Of a DNA stretch of 64,000 nt, positions 20,406 through 30,157 are shown one piece after another. The notes beneath the pieces were generated by a model. That model was not told the DNA's origin. It made no database searches and saw only the letters and a list, made by a program, of their open reading frames with translations. Both the position numbers and the translations under genes were made by a program. Source of the DNA: Mycosarcoma maydis (Eukaryota; Basidiomycota; Ustilaginomycetes; Ustilaginales); contig NC_026491.1 in assembly GCF_000328475.2 (NCBI RefSeq), forward strand, positions 124,001-188,000, in the 5' to 3' direction. Each line of letters opens with the position of its first letter. The first letter of the stretch is position 1.

Positions 20406-21350
20406 TCAGAATGCGAGAGGACCCGGGCGGACTCCCTTGCCCAAGGCGCTGTTGATGATGCAATCAGAGTCCCAGCGGACCACCGCGAGGAAGCTGGCGC
20501 CCGGCTCGCTATCCACCGGAAGACAACACAGGCCTGGAACCAGGCTTGGAAATCATCACCCTGCGGTTCAGAGCTCAAGGCGATCAATACCCTACAAGCA
20601 GGAGAAACCGCCAAGCTCTATAAACATCTCCTACGGGACCAGGTATCCATTCTGCCCAATATCAGAGCCGGACACGCGAGCACAAATTCTTGCCTCAAGG
20701 TGCGCAAGGTCCCAGAAAAGACCGACAAGTGTAATCGCTGCGGGTCCCGGGAGGACCGCCTCCATCTTCTTCTCTGCCGCAACCTAACACGTCCCCGAAG
20801 GAGACTCACAGTAAGCTGACGTCGTAGGTTTATCTAACCCAACCATTGTTCTTAGGGTATTACAGGTCAACTATCACACGACATGACGCTATGAATCTCA
20901 CCCCTCAAAATGACCGACAACAACGAAGACCTCACGACCTTGTTTGGAAGCACCTCGGGTAATGCCGATTATTCAGACAGTACCGTCCCGGAGGGTAACT
21001 ACCTTAGTCTTCCGGATCCAATCGACAATTTGGACGTGACAGCCCGCAAGATGGGTGCCGTGATTGAGTCTGGCAAGAGCATTGCAGTAGCCACTGGTCT
21101 TCAGGGGCAGCGCAGTGTGAGCGCAACCCTGAAGTGCTCGCAAAGCAGTCCATGACACTGAAGAAGGATCAGCAAGCCCCATATTAAGGCAAAGATGCCC
21201 AAGTAGAAACCGTGAACGGCGCCAGGATCGCGTCAACAGGGAGCGGGAATTGCTCTAACCTACCTTGCGCCTGTAATTTCGATTCTTGACTGCCGCATAA
21301 GCCTCTCTAGGCTTGGATCGGTGTATGAATATAATAAAATATAAATAAAA
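20406..21350 (+). mobile_element. non-LTR retrotransposon remnant, 3' part (copy 2)
   Basis: An open frame from about 20406 to 20817 (preceded by TAA at 20403) encodes the end of an RNase H-like domain (R-A-D-S-L-A-Q-G-A), then the Trp-rich linker (Q-A-W-N-Q-A-W-K-S-S), R-A-G-H-A-S-T-N, and a C-x2-C...H...C motif (C-N-R-C-G-S-R-E-D-R-L-H-L-L-L-C). This order is typical of the C-terminus of fungal LINE-type polyproteins. The 3' end at about 21261-21350 matches copy 1 and ends in an A/T-rich tail. Between about 20815 and 21260 it does not match copy 1 and holds a separate 81-codon ORF. It is 5'-truncated and non-functional. Confidence 0.78.
20910..21155 (+). other. small ORF (81 codons) inside retroelement copy 2, unknown
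   Basis: It starts M-T-D-N-N-E-D-L-T-T-L-F-G and is acidic and hydrophilic. I do not recognise a family. It lies in the part of copy 2 that copy 1 lacks, so it could be a piece of another element's first ORF (gag-like), part of a nested insertion, or chance. A real host gene is unlikely given the surroundings. Confidence 0.25.
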
Positions 21351-21860
21351 ATTAATGATCTAAGATTCACCGTCTACGAATATTTTATTATTTCGTGATT
21401 TCGTGATTCACGATTCATTCATGATTCGTGATTGTAGTTATTTTCTAACATTGTTATGTTAACTTAGCTCACAAATAAATTTAGCGTCGTGCGTCACTCG
21501 TGACTCGTGACTCACGACTCACGACTCTCTTGTCTGTTACTCGCCATAGCGTCACGCGTGGTGCTTCGGTGCGTCGACTGTCACAAGCATGGTTCTCGGG
21601 GTTCGGATACCAACAACAATTCGTGATTCGTGATTGACACGGGCCAAGCACCAGTCACGAGTGCGAAAAGGTGAGACCCTGCAGGTCATGACCCATTCGT
21701 GATTTATGAATTCATGAATCACAGATCAGCGAGGTTGGTCCGCCAACCACACGATATGCTCCTGTGCTCCTTCCTTGCCGCAAGCTACCATCGTCGAATC
21801 ATCTATACAAACGCATGCACCTGCACCCGCGACTAGAAGCGCTCACGTCGACCCGCAACC
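21351..21860. other. repeat-rich upstream region of the acid phosphatase gene
   Basis: Dense in TTCGTGA/TCACGAA heptamers (about 21391-21440, 21496-21527, 21620-21720), including one array that changes orientation in the middle. It should include the phosphatase promoter and leader. No gene seen. Confidence 0.6.
21496..21527. repeat. heptamer array with an orientation switch
   Basis: Two ACTCGTG units are followed in register by two ACTCACG units and a partial ACTC. The two unit types differ only at positions 5 and 6, and each contains CGTGA or TCACG, so the array forms a near-palindrome. Confidence 0.95.
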
Positions 21861-23858
21861 ATGCCTTCTGCTCCCAAAAAAGACCGCCGATCATCAGACG
21901 ACGATCTGGAAGCAGATTCACTTATCCTTCACCGACTCTCGACCGATGCCTCAGGCATGTCACGTATACAATCTGTCTCTGGAAACCCTGATCCAAACAC
22001 TCGCGTCACCGACGTCTACGACGATCTTGATGGAAACTATGACGTCAAGTCTCCTCGAATGGAGAAGTTCCCCGCACGTGGTGTGCTGGAGAACTCGAAC
22101 AGTTCAACGCGTATCGACAAAACGGGTCGACCCGCTTGGTTTCGCGGTCTCCTCGAAGGAGACGTACCAGGAGTGAACAGCCGAGGTGCGGGCATGCCTG
22201 CGTCGATGGCGCAGCGCAATCGAAGACAGCGAGTGAGATGCATGCGGCTCAGCATGATTATTGGCGGGGGGTTGTTGGTGATTGGCGCATTCGCTTTTGC
22301 ACTAGGTCCGAAAGTTGGAGTTTCACCGTCCAAACTATACGACTACATGGGTGACAAGTGGTATGGAGAAAGCGGTGTGATTCCGTTCGAGTTCAACAAA
22401 CCTGTTGGGTATCCTGGGTTCTACACTACAGGAACACCGCCTGATTTCGCAGAACACATGACGAGGACAGCAGCCGCACCAACACAGACCATTGGGGCAT
22501 CACCCATTCAAACCACCATCCCAGGTTTCCAAGATGCGAGCTTCAAACCGTTTGAACACATGGGTCCGCTTACCCCGTATCTCTCATCCTCAGGTTGGGG
22601 CATCGATGACGCCAAGTACGCCGGTACACCCACTTCCGCCTCTGGCCAGGCATGCCGCCTCGCGCAAGCGCACATGCTGCATCGTCATGGAGCACGCTAC
22701 CCTACCGCTGGTGGACCGCCGGATGTCCTGCGCGATTTTCTTCGCCAGAATCCGTCGCTTCGCTACTCTGGCAGTCTCTCGTTCTTGAACGACTACAAGT
22801 TCGGCGTGGGTGAAGAGCTGCTCACCCCTGTCGGCCGCGGTCAACTTTACGATTCCGGCGTCAAAGCTGCGTTATTGTACGGCAAGCTTGTCGCCGATGA
22901 TCTCGCCGAAAAAGATGCGCACGGAAAACCAAAGACACTGTTCGCCCGAGCCGGCAGTCAACAGCGAATCGTTGATTCCGGTCTAGCCTGGCTGAACGGG
23001 TTCTTTGGTAGCAACTGGACCTCGACAAGCTCGTTTGAGATTCAAATCGAACATCCTGGTTTCAACACCACCACTGCACCTGAATTCGCCTGTGCGGCAT
23101 GGAAGAAACCCGGATCGTCACCCGGCGGGGCGATGGCTGACAAATGGGCAGCTATCTACCTTCAAGATGCCATCCTTCGTCTTGGACCCAACTTTGGTGG
23201 AGCCAAGCTCAACTCGACCTTGTTGTTTGGCATGCAACAGATGTGTTCTTACGATACGGTCGCCTTTGGCTATAGCGACTTTTGCGCTTTGTTTACCAAG
23301 CAAGAATGGTTGGACTACGAATACGCCTGGGACTTGAAGTTTATGAACACCAATGGAGCCACTTCACCGCTCGGCAAGGCGTATGGCTTGGGTTGGGTCA
23401 ACGAGCTGGTTTCGAGGTTGACTCGAACACCGTGGAAGCTCGAGACGCAGACGAGCGAGAATTCCACCCTAAACCTGGACGCCACAACGTTCCCGCTAGA
23501 TCGAAGGTTGTATGTCGACTTTACTCACGATTCCACCATCACCTCGGTGTTGGCTGCGCTAGATCTTGCGGATTTTAACGAGAGGCTCGACGTGCCAGTA
23601 GACGGGAAACGTGTCGACGAAATGCGTCACTTTAAGACGAGCAAACTGGTGCCATTCGCGGCTAGGTTGGTCGTCGAGCTGTGGGATTGCGCCGACGAGT
23701 ACGAGTTGGTCAGGTTCAAGCTCAACGATGCTGTGATTCCCTTAGGTCAGTACAGGGATTGTGAGCAGAGGAAGGATGGCATGTGTAAAAAGGAGAGTCT
23801 CTTGAAGGCCTTAGCGGCAAGGAACCATCATGGCTGGTGGGACAAGTGTAGGGTCTAA
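21861..23858 (+). CDS. histidine acid phosphatase (phytase-like), type II membrane protein
   Basis: A single exon of 665 codons. Residues 1-125 are hydrophilic and Ser/Asp-rich, ending in a basic cluster (R-N-R-R-Q-R-V-R). One hydrophobic helix follows at about 130-150 (M-I-I-G-G-G-L-L-V-I-G-A-F-A-F-A-L), so the catalytic domain is probably lumenal or extracellular on a type II anchor. The catalytic R-H-G-A-R-Y-P is at 275-281, where the first His is phosphorylated, and the proton-donor H-D pair is at 556-557 (D-F-T-H-D-S-T). Several Asn-Xaa-Ser/Thr sites lie in the lumenal part. The family hydrolyses phosphomonoesters, including phytate. Most fungal members are secreted through a cleaved signal peptide, so the membrane-anchored form and long cytosolic tail are noteworthy. 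Specificity for phytate is not shown. Confidence 0.9.
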   Translation: MPSAPKKDRRSSDDDLEADSLILHRLSTDASGMSRIQSVSGNPDPNTRVTDVYDDLDGNYDVKSPRMEKFPARGVLENSNSSTRIDKTGRPAWFRGLLEGDVPGVNSRGAGMPASMAQRNRRQRVRCMRLSMIIGGGLLVIGAFAFALGPKVGVSPSKLYDYMGDKWYGESGVIPFEFNKPVGYPGFYTTGTPPDFAEHMTRTAAAPTQTIGASPIQTTIPGFQDASFKPFEHMGPLTPYLSSSGWGIDDAKYAGTPTSASGQACRLAQAHMLHRHGARYPTAGGPPDVLRDFLRQNPSLRYSGSLSFLNDYKFGVGEELLTPVGRGQLYDSGVKAALLYGKLVADDLAEKDAHGKPKTLFARAGSQQRIVDSGLAWLNGFFGSNWTSTSSFEIQIEHPGFNTTTAPEFACAAWKKPGSSPGGAMADKWAAIYLQDAILRLGPNFGGAKLNSTLLFGMQQMCSYDTVAFGYSDFCALFTKQEWLDYEYAWDLKFMNTNGATSPLGKAYGLGWVNELVSRLTRTPWKLETQTSENSTLNLDATTFPLDRRLYVDFTHDSTITSVLAALDLADFNERLDVPVDGKRVDEMRHFKTSKLVPFAARLVVELWDCADEYELVRFKLNDAVIPLGQYRDCEQRKDGMCKKESLLKALAARNHHGWWDKCRV

Positions 23859-24040
23859 GAAAAACAGCAATTCAATACGCCAATAGCATCGCATCATGGG
23901 AAACCCTCACCGAAACGCGCAGTTGGCATGTCATCGCTCGTTTTGGCAAGCACACAAACATTCACGATTGCCATTTCGACAACCACCTCGATACTTGCAT
24001 GGCTGGAAAAAAGGTTGTCATTCGAAGAGCGTACGGCAGC

Positions 24041-27000
24041 TCAATGTTCCACCTGCTGCATACTAACCCTCCTCATGCCCTCGCCCAATAGCTTTTCCTT
24101 CTCCTTGCCATCTCTCACCTTCCTCTTGCGCTCCTCCTCCTTGATGGGATCGATCATGCCTCTCGTCACGCCCACCTTGAACAAGAACGCTCTCAACGAC
24201 TCGGCGATCTCCCCCGGGAGCGGCTCTCTGCTTAAAAGATCCACTGCCAACGCATAGAATTCGGCACTGTGTTTGGTAAACACCCTGTCGTCCGTATCGT
24301 CATTCAGGGTACAAAGACCAGCAAAGATTTCGGCGACGACGGGGCTCCAAGCTGCAATGTTCCTCGCCTGTGTCTCCGAGTCGAGCGGCAGGAAGCCACA
24401 GACAATATTGTAGCCGAGCGGAACAAGTTTCTCTCGGATCTGCGATTGAAGCACCACGTGGTCCGCTCGCGAATCCGCGTGCATTCGCACCAATATATGC
24501 ACCAGCGTCGCAGCCGACGACGATTCCTGCTTGAGAAGGTTAGGCAACTGCTTCATAAATCCCACCTTCCAGAGCGCCACTCGAAGCTCTTTGTCGGCGT
24601 TGAACCGTTTCGAAAAGTCGTATGAGTCTTCGAGCACCGATGTGAGTCGAAGCAGTTGAGCCGCCGGCATGGTCTGGTAGACCTCTTGATTTTGCAGCAG
24701 TTCGTGCGTCGTTTCGATCAGAAGCAGTTGGAGGACGCATTTGACAATGATCTGCTTGAATGCTCGACGTCGATCCGAGCTCGACATTGGCTGGACGGTC
24801 GCGGCTGTGGTCGAAGGCTGCGTCTCCCCTTCAGGCAGCTGTTGCGAGCTAGGTCCAGGGAAAACCGCACCTGGTCCTTGTACACCATCCGCCAGCTGAG
24901 CGCCATCTGCCACTACGTCCTGTGGCGAGTCAGTCGGCGCACCTCCACCGCCCGCACTCGACCCATCCGCCCTCAACAAGGGATCAAACAGCTGATGCGC
25001 CGTCGTAGTCCTGAACAACTGCAAAAACGTATCCACCACCATCCCCCACTTGTCCACACTCAACTTGCGCACGTTCTTCTCCAACAAGCCTTGCAAACAG
25101 CTCGTACCGATCCTCGCCAACGTATCATTCTCCTGGCAGATGCATGCGCACAGCAGATCCAACAGTCCCGGCAAAAGCCTCTCGAGCGTTTCAAAGTAGA
25201 ACGTCCAGAGATCCACCAAGTTGCGCAGTGCTTGAATGAGCGTCGTGCTGAGCCAGACCGACATGTCTTCGTGCGAGGAGAAGCGAGTCACGTCCTGGCG
25301 AGAGCGGAGAACGGCAAAGATGGGGAAGAGGATCTCTTGACACACCGTGTCCCAAAAATCGGGTCGGAAGGAACGTCCGTATTGCTTGAGGATAGAAAAG
25401 AGACTGTCGAGCGCGACACGTCGCACTTCGAGGTCGTCGCCGGTCATAATGATGTCGTGGAACGCAAACAAGACAGGGAACCAGAACCGAACCATCGGAT
25501 CGTCCGACATGGGCGTGCTAGCCGCCGGTCCCGGATCACCACCTTCCTCGATCGGACATTCTTTGGCGCTGAGCATCGATGCGACCAGACCGCGAAGAAG
25601 CTCGGTCGCCTGCAAGCTGATCTTTTGCTTGCTTGCTTTAGCGAACTGCGTTGCGCAGATGCACAGATCCGCAAAAGATCCATTGACGATGATTGCACCC
25701 AAGTGCTTAGCGTTGAGCTGCCGAACCAGGTCAAATGCGTAAGCTGAAACCCTCTCGGAAGGCGCCACAGATGCAGCACCAAAAACGCCAAACATCGTCC
25801 TCCATCCAGAACGAATGTTGTCCACTCTCGACTGGATCATCTGCTCCAAGCACTGCAGCACCATCTCCTTGGCCTCCAAATTCCTGTTACGCTGCATTGT
25901 GATTTCAAACGGCTTGAGGAAATCCTTTTGGAACTTGAAATGCGGCAACTCTTCTTTTTCCAAGAAGCGCATCGCAAGCTGCCGGAGCGAGTCGAGTCCA
26001 AAAGCAGAGACATGGACGTTGGGGTGACAACAGACCATGTTGAAGTGCTCGCCGAGAATGGACCAGATGTTGGACCATTCCATGCGGATTCGACCCATGT
26101 TGTAGTAGGAGATTTCAACGAGCTTCTGCAGCGAAAACATGCGCGGATACTCGGTCAAACCTGATGACTGAATCTCTTCCCAAGAGACATCAGACAGCGC
26201 CTGGACAAAGTCGACGATGGCTGTACCCGAAAGTGAAGCGCTAGAAGAGAACACCATATCCGCCGCGACAGTAACTTCCGACGATGCGCCTGCCTGCACC
26301 ACCTCACTGTTAGGCAGGGATGGCTGTCGAAGTCGGCTGTTGGCAGCTCCGGAAGCGGCGTTGGCCGAAGCGGTACTTCTCCTTCCCAGATCGGGGAGCT
26401 GTCGACCATCCATACCACCACTGATGAGCTGGAATCGCTCCAGCTGACTGACACATGTCAGAACCTCGCGCCAGCTGCCTTTGAGGTAGTTGCCCTCGCT
26501 GTGCGCGACGCCTAGCAGTGTCTTGATCGCTTCGACGTTCTTGCTTTTCATCTCGCCCAAGTTGTTGAGGAAGGTAAATTTAGCCAGCGTTGTCACAAAA
26601 GCGTTCCGTTCGAGCTCGAGGCCAAACAGCGAGACGATCTTGATGGCGTCGCGGAAACCCTCGAGACACTTTTCGACCACCTCAGCGTCGTCGGATTCCT
26701 GCATCGGTCCAGAAATACCGGCGAGGAACGGCATCCAGGCAACCTCGAACATGGGCTTGACATGCTCAAAGTGCGAAGCGGAGAAGAACTGTGCTGCAGC
26801 GGCGCGTTGCTGCGGTCCGATACGGCGCTGTGCACGAACCATGGTACGGAACAGTGCCTCTGTCTTATTCGCCATCCCCTCGGACTGTAACACGTACGCC
26901 TCGCGCTGCAGATCTCGTCCCACTGTTGCAATCGCATTCGCCAACCCCGACGAAGGCGTTACAGGTGCAGGCGTAGCCACCTCATCCTTCATCTTGATCT

Positions 27001-30000
27001 CGTTGGTCTGGATTTCATCAAAGACCGAGCGCAAGTATTCTTCGGGCAGACTCTTGCCATCGTCAATCCCGGAATTGTTCTTGACAAAGTCCTTGAAAGT
27101 CATCCTGTGCTTGACCTGCGGATTGTGCGCATCCGTGTTGAGCATGATAACCGAGTAGGCAAAGACGTAGGCCGTGTCTGCATTGGCAAACGCATCCGGG
27201 TTGCCGTGGATGAAACGTTCAGCAAACTTGAGCATGTACCGATCGATTTTCTGCGACTCTCCTGGCAATCGGAACGCCTGCAAGAACCTTCGAAGCGCGT
27301 CGGTGAATCCGAGGCCCTCGAAGTTCATCATATCGACAAAGGCGTGCATGATCGCATTGCTTTCTGGCGTACCTTCGCCCAAGAACTCGCCAATCTGCGC
27401 TTTACTGAGACCGTCGGCATAGAGCAAGAAGCGTGCAATGTCGGCAGGCTCGCGCGAGCGGATAAAGTTGTTCTTGATGAGGTCGTCGATGCCGCGCTTG
27501 GGCTTGAAGTTGAATTTGCGAATGGCTTCGAGGAGGATCGTTTTGCGCTGCTTGGCGTTTTCGAATCGGCTGGGATCGTCTTGGGGCTCGGGTGTATGGC
27601 CGCGGCTGATCTCGGATGCAATTCCAGCACCGAGGTTGGAGGGGGAGCCTTGGGATCCAACAGCTGGACTCGTTTCCATGAGGTTCTCACTGTCGACGGT
27701 GATGGTCTCGTTACCGACACGAATGTCCTCGCTCGCACGGGGCGAGCTGGTGCTGTCGCCAGGGTGACCGCCGAGGTAGTGACCCGCTGCTTCCGACGAG
27801 ACTGGACCGCGACTGGACCACACTACAAGCGAACGCAGCACCGAACAGAGACAGTCAAGGCTTTGTCGTTTCAGGCGCGCCTCAACCGACTGATTACCAC
27901 CGAACGAAGACGGGACTGAGTCGTGCGAAGTCTCGCTAGCCGCAGCAGTGCTAAGCGTGGGCGGGATTGCCGGTCCAGATCCATTTGCTTTGGGCAATAC
28001 AGTGCCAGACGTGGTAGCTGACGCAGCGTCCTTGTCACCCTTTCCGTCCACAGAGGGCGAGACGTGTGTCTGCGAGATCTTGGAAATGACATTCATCAAT
28101 CGCTCGTAGATGTTGTCCAACGCCGTTCTGTCGCAATCATAGTTGAGGTAGATTTCCACCAAGGCTTGTGGGTCTTGACACAGGCGTATCATTACGCCAA
28201 GCAAGATGGACTTTTGTCTGGCCGTGGATGTGCGCATCTCCAAGATGGGCAGGAAGATCTCGTTGAGCAACACTTCAATCTCCTTTTTCAGCTTGGTACG
28301 CATGCCGTCGAGGATGAGCCAAAAGATCTCGCAGCTAATCTCAAAGACCTGGTTGACGCTCGATACGGCGTTTCGGCTGAGGCTGAGGCACAGATACTGC
28401 TTGACCGCCTGAACGAACTGGGTTTGCTCGCCAGTGGTGGTACTGTGGATGATGACGCTGGGGTCGGTGAAGATGGCCATGTGCGACTGAATAATGGTGA
28501 GGATGAGGTGGAGCGAGAGCAGCTTGGAACGCATAGCATGCGACTTGATGTCGCGCTCGCTCTCCGCACCGAGAGGCTTCATTGTGAGTTTGCACAGCGC
28601 GCGCAACACGAGGAATGCGTCCTTAACAAAGAGCTCCGCCGTGCTCATGTTGGCGAGGCTGCCGGCATTGTCGCGCTCTGATGCACCCTCGAACGACTTG
28701 CGGTCCTCAAAGGTCTGGAGCGTGATCTTTTCCGTGGTGTCAGCTGCAACAGAATCTGAGCCGTCTGCATTGTCCACGTCGTGCTGTCCAGTCGTGTCGG
28801 CTGCGTTGTCGTTGGGTTGCAGAGCTGTCTCGCCCTTGGGTGCATCTGTGTGCCCGTTGGACTGTGATTGCGTCATGTTGGAGGTGCTGCGGGACATGGA
28901 TACGGCACCGGAGGCGGGTGTGGCGGCGCGAGGGACGCGTGCAAAGACATGATGAACCATCTGTGTCAGACTCCCCTGAGCGATAGCCTGATTGGCGGCC
29001 GACTTGCTCATGAGAAAAATGTTGTAAACAGTACGCACTGCCTTGAGCAAACTGGACTGGTGCACATGTACGGTGGTCGAGAGCACTGAAGCGAGAAGAG
29101 CCTTGATGATCTGCAATGCCACCTTGTCGTCCAAATTCTCGTGATAGCAATCGCAAACTGTCTCGGTGACGAGATCAGCAAGTGTTTGTGGTGGCTGACC
29201 GGCAGCAATGATGGCGCTTGCAACTTGGATTGGATCATCCTCGGCAAAAAAGGCGTAGCTGACGAGCTTGCCAATGCAGTCGAGACTGACGATGATGAGG
29301 TTGTTGCTTCGCGTTCTGCATGCTAGACGAAGTGGCTCAAAGACGACACGAGGATCCAAGACAGGCTGTTCTTGATCGGCTGATTGCGATGAAGCCGTGT
29401 AAGCGGCTGCAGCCTTGACCATGTCCAGAGCAACGTTGGCGGCATCTTTGAGCTCCTTGTCTTTCTTGGCTTCCTTTGCGCTGGCGATGGTCTCGAGCGC
29501 GCCGATGACGAAGACGGCACTGCCCTTGTTCAAGCTCTTGAGGCTGGACCGCGAATGCACTGTGGTGGCAGCTGTGGCCGTAGTTGAGACCGAAGAGGAG
29601 CGACGAGTCCTGACCATGCTAGCGCGGGAACTCGAAGCCTCCGGAGGAGCAGGAGTTGGCTGCACTGCGATGTCTGCTGGTGGTTCAGTGGCTGCGTTGT
29701 CAACAATGATCTGGCGAGTTTCTTGCTCTGGTAAAGATTGCGTGGTGGGAAGCTCTCGTGCCTCTGCTTCTCCTTCTGCTGTCGATCCAGGCTGCGCGAG
29801 GCAAGAGACGTCGGCGTCACGACTTGCGGCTTCTGTGTACGCCGCATCGCTGAGGGAAACGTGCGAGACAGAGCTACCGGGCACGTTCGATGGGCGCTCA
29901 GCGGTATCGGTTGTTGCCGACACGTCTGTAGGGATCTCTTCGGAAGCTGGCAGCTGCTCCCTTTGATCTTGTGACGACAAGTCGTTAGCCGCCACTTCTG

Positions 30001-30157
30001 TCGATTGTACACATTGGTTGTTGACTTCTGTGGTGATATGCTGCTCGACGACCTCAGTCGGGTGGGTTGTATCAAGTGGGTCTACTAGACTAGCACCGCC
30101 GGAAGGGAGATGGGGCTTGAAAGATGCTTCGGCGTCGTTAGCCTCGTGGTCTTCCAT
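24041..30157 (-). CDS. SEC7: SEC7, large guanine-nucleotide exchange factor for Arf (BIG/Sec7 type)
   Basis: A single exon of 2038 codons. The open frame extends upstream only through a TTG; the ATG at about 30157 (M-E-D-H-E-A-N-D) has an ACCATGG context. Sec7 activates Arf at the trans-Golgi to start COPI/clathrin vesicle formation. Residues 1-190 are disordered and acidic. The DCB domain starts about 200. The HUS domain with its N-Y-D-C-D box is near 670. The Sec7 catalytic domain spans about 865-1055, with the glutamic-finger segment F-L-G-E-G-T-P-E at about 925 and the F-A-Y-S-V-I-M-L-N-T-D-A-H-N-P motif. HDS domains follow to the C-terminus. Length agrees with yeast Sec7 (2009) and human BIG1/2 (about 1800), so it is not the smaller GBF1/Gea type or the BRAG type. 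The gene reads toward the acid phosphatase gene (stop codons about 180 bp apart). Confidence 0.96.
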   Translation of the reverse strand: MEDHEANDAEASFKPHLPSGGASLVDPLDTTHPTEVVEQHITTEVNNQCVQSTEVAANDLSSQDQREQLPASEEIPTDVSATTDTAERPSNVPGSSVSHVSLSDAAYTEAASRDADVSCLAQPGSTAEGEAEARELPTTQSLPEQETRQIIVDNAATEPPADIAVQPTPAPPEASSSRASMVRTRRSSSVSTTATAATTVHSRSSLKSLNKGSAVFVIGALETIASAKEAKKDKELKDAANVALDMVKAAAAYTASSQSADQEQPVLDPRVVFEPLRLACRTRSNNLIIVSLDCIGKLVSYAFFAEDDPIQVASAIIAAGQPPQTLADLVTETVCDCYHENLDDKVALQIIKALLASVLSTTVHVHQSSLLKAVRTVYNIFLMSKSAANQAIAQGSLTQMVHHVFARVPRAATPASGAVSMSRSTSNMTQSQSNGHTDAPKGETALQPNDNAADTTGQHDVDNADGSDSVAADTTEKITLQTFEDRKSFEGASERDNAGSLANMSTAELFVKDAFLVLRALCKLTMKPLGAESERDIKSHAMRSKLLSLHLILTIIQSHMAIFTDPSVIIHSTTTGEQTQFVQAVKQYLCLSLSRNAVSSVNQVFEISCEIFWLILDGMRTKLKKEIEVLLNEIFLPILEMRTSTARQKSILLGVMIRLCQDPQALVEIYLNYDCDRTALDNIYERLMNVISKISQTHVSPSVDGKGDKDAASATTSGTVLPKANGSGPAIPPTLSTAAASETSHDSVPSSFGGNQSVEARLKRQSLDCLCSVLRSLVVWSSRGPVSSEAAGHYLGGHPGDSTSSPRASEDIRVGNETITVDSENLMETSPAVGSQGSPSNLGAGIASEISRGHTPEPQDDPSRFENAKQRKTILLEAIRKFNFKPKRGIDDLIKNNFIRSREPADIARFLLYADGLSKAQIGEFLGEGTPESNAIMHAFVDMMNFEGLGFTDALRRFLQAFRLPGESQKIDRYMLKFAERFIHGNPDAFANADTAYVFAYSVIMLNTDAHNPQVKHRMTFKDFVKNNSGIDDGKSLPEEYLRSVFDEIQTNEIKMKDEVATPAPVTPSSGLANAIATVGRDLQREAYVLQSEGMANKTEALFRTMVRAQRRIGPQQRAAAAQFFSASHFEHVKPMFEVAWMPFLAGISGPMQESDDAEVVEKCLEGFRDAIKIVSLFGLELERNAFVTTLAKFTFLNNLGEMKSKNVEAIKTLLGVAHSEGNYLKGSWREVLTCVSQLERFQLISGGMDGRQLPDLGRRSTASANAASGAANSRLRQPSLPNSEVVQAGASSEVTVAADMVFSSSASLSGTAIVDFVQALSDVSWEEIQSSGLTEYPRMFSLQKLVEISYYNMGRIRMEWSNIWSILGEHFNMVCCHPNVHVSAFGLDSLRQLAMRFLEKEELPHFKFQKDFLKPFEITMQRNRNLEAKEMVLQCLEQMIQSRVDNIRSGWRTMFGVFGAASVAPSERVSAYAFDLVRQLNAKHLGAIIVNGSFADLCICATQFAKASKQKISLQATELLRGLVASMLSAKECPIEEGGDPGPAASTPMSDDPMVRFWFPVLFAFHDIIMTGDDLEVRRVALDSLFSILKQYGRSFRPDFWDTVCQEILFPIFAVLRSRQDVTRFSSHEDMSVWLSTTLIQALRNLVDLWTFYFETLERLLPGLLDLLCACICQENDTLARIGTSCLQGLLEKNVRKLSVDKWGMVVDTFLQLFRTTTAHQLFDPLLRADGSSAGGGGAPTDSPQDVVADGAQLADGVQGPGAVFPGPSSQQLPEGETQPSTTAATVQPMSSSDRRRAFKQIIVKCVLQLLLIETTHELLQNQEVYQTMPAAQLLRLTSVLEDSYDFSKRFNADKELRVALWKVGFMKQLPNLLKQESSSAATLVHILVRMHADSRADHVVLQSQIREKLVPLGYNIVCGFLPLDSETQARNIAAWSPVVAEIFAGLCTLNDDTDDRVFTKHSAEFYALAVDLLSREPLPGEIAESLRAFLFKVGVTRGMIDPIKEEERKRKVRDGKEKEKLLGEGMRRVSMQQVEH

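Noticed and set aside
24656..25747. 363-codon ORF opposite SEC7
   Set aside because: It lies wholly antisense to the conserved SEC7 frame, is Arg/His-rich and has no recognisable domain. It is a shadow of biased codon use.
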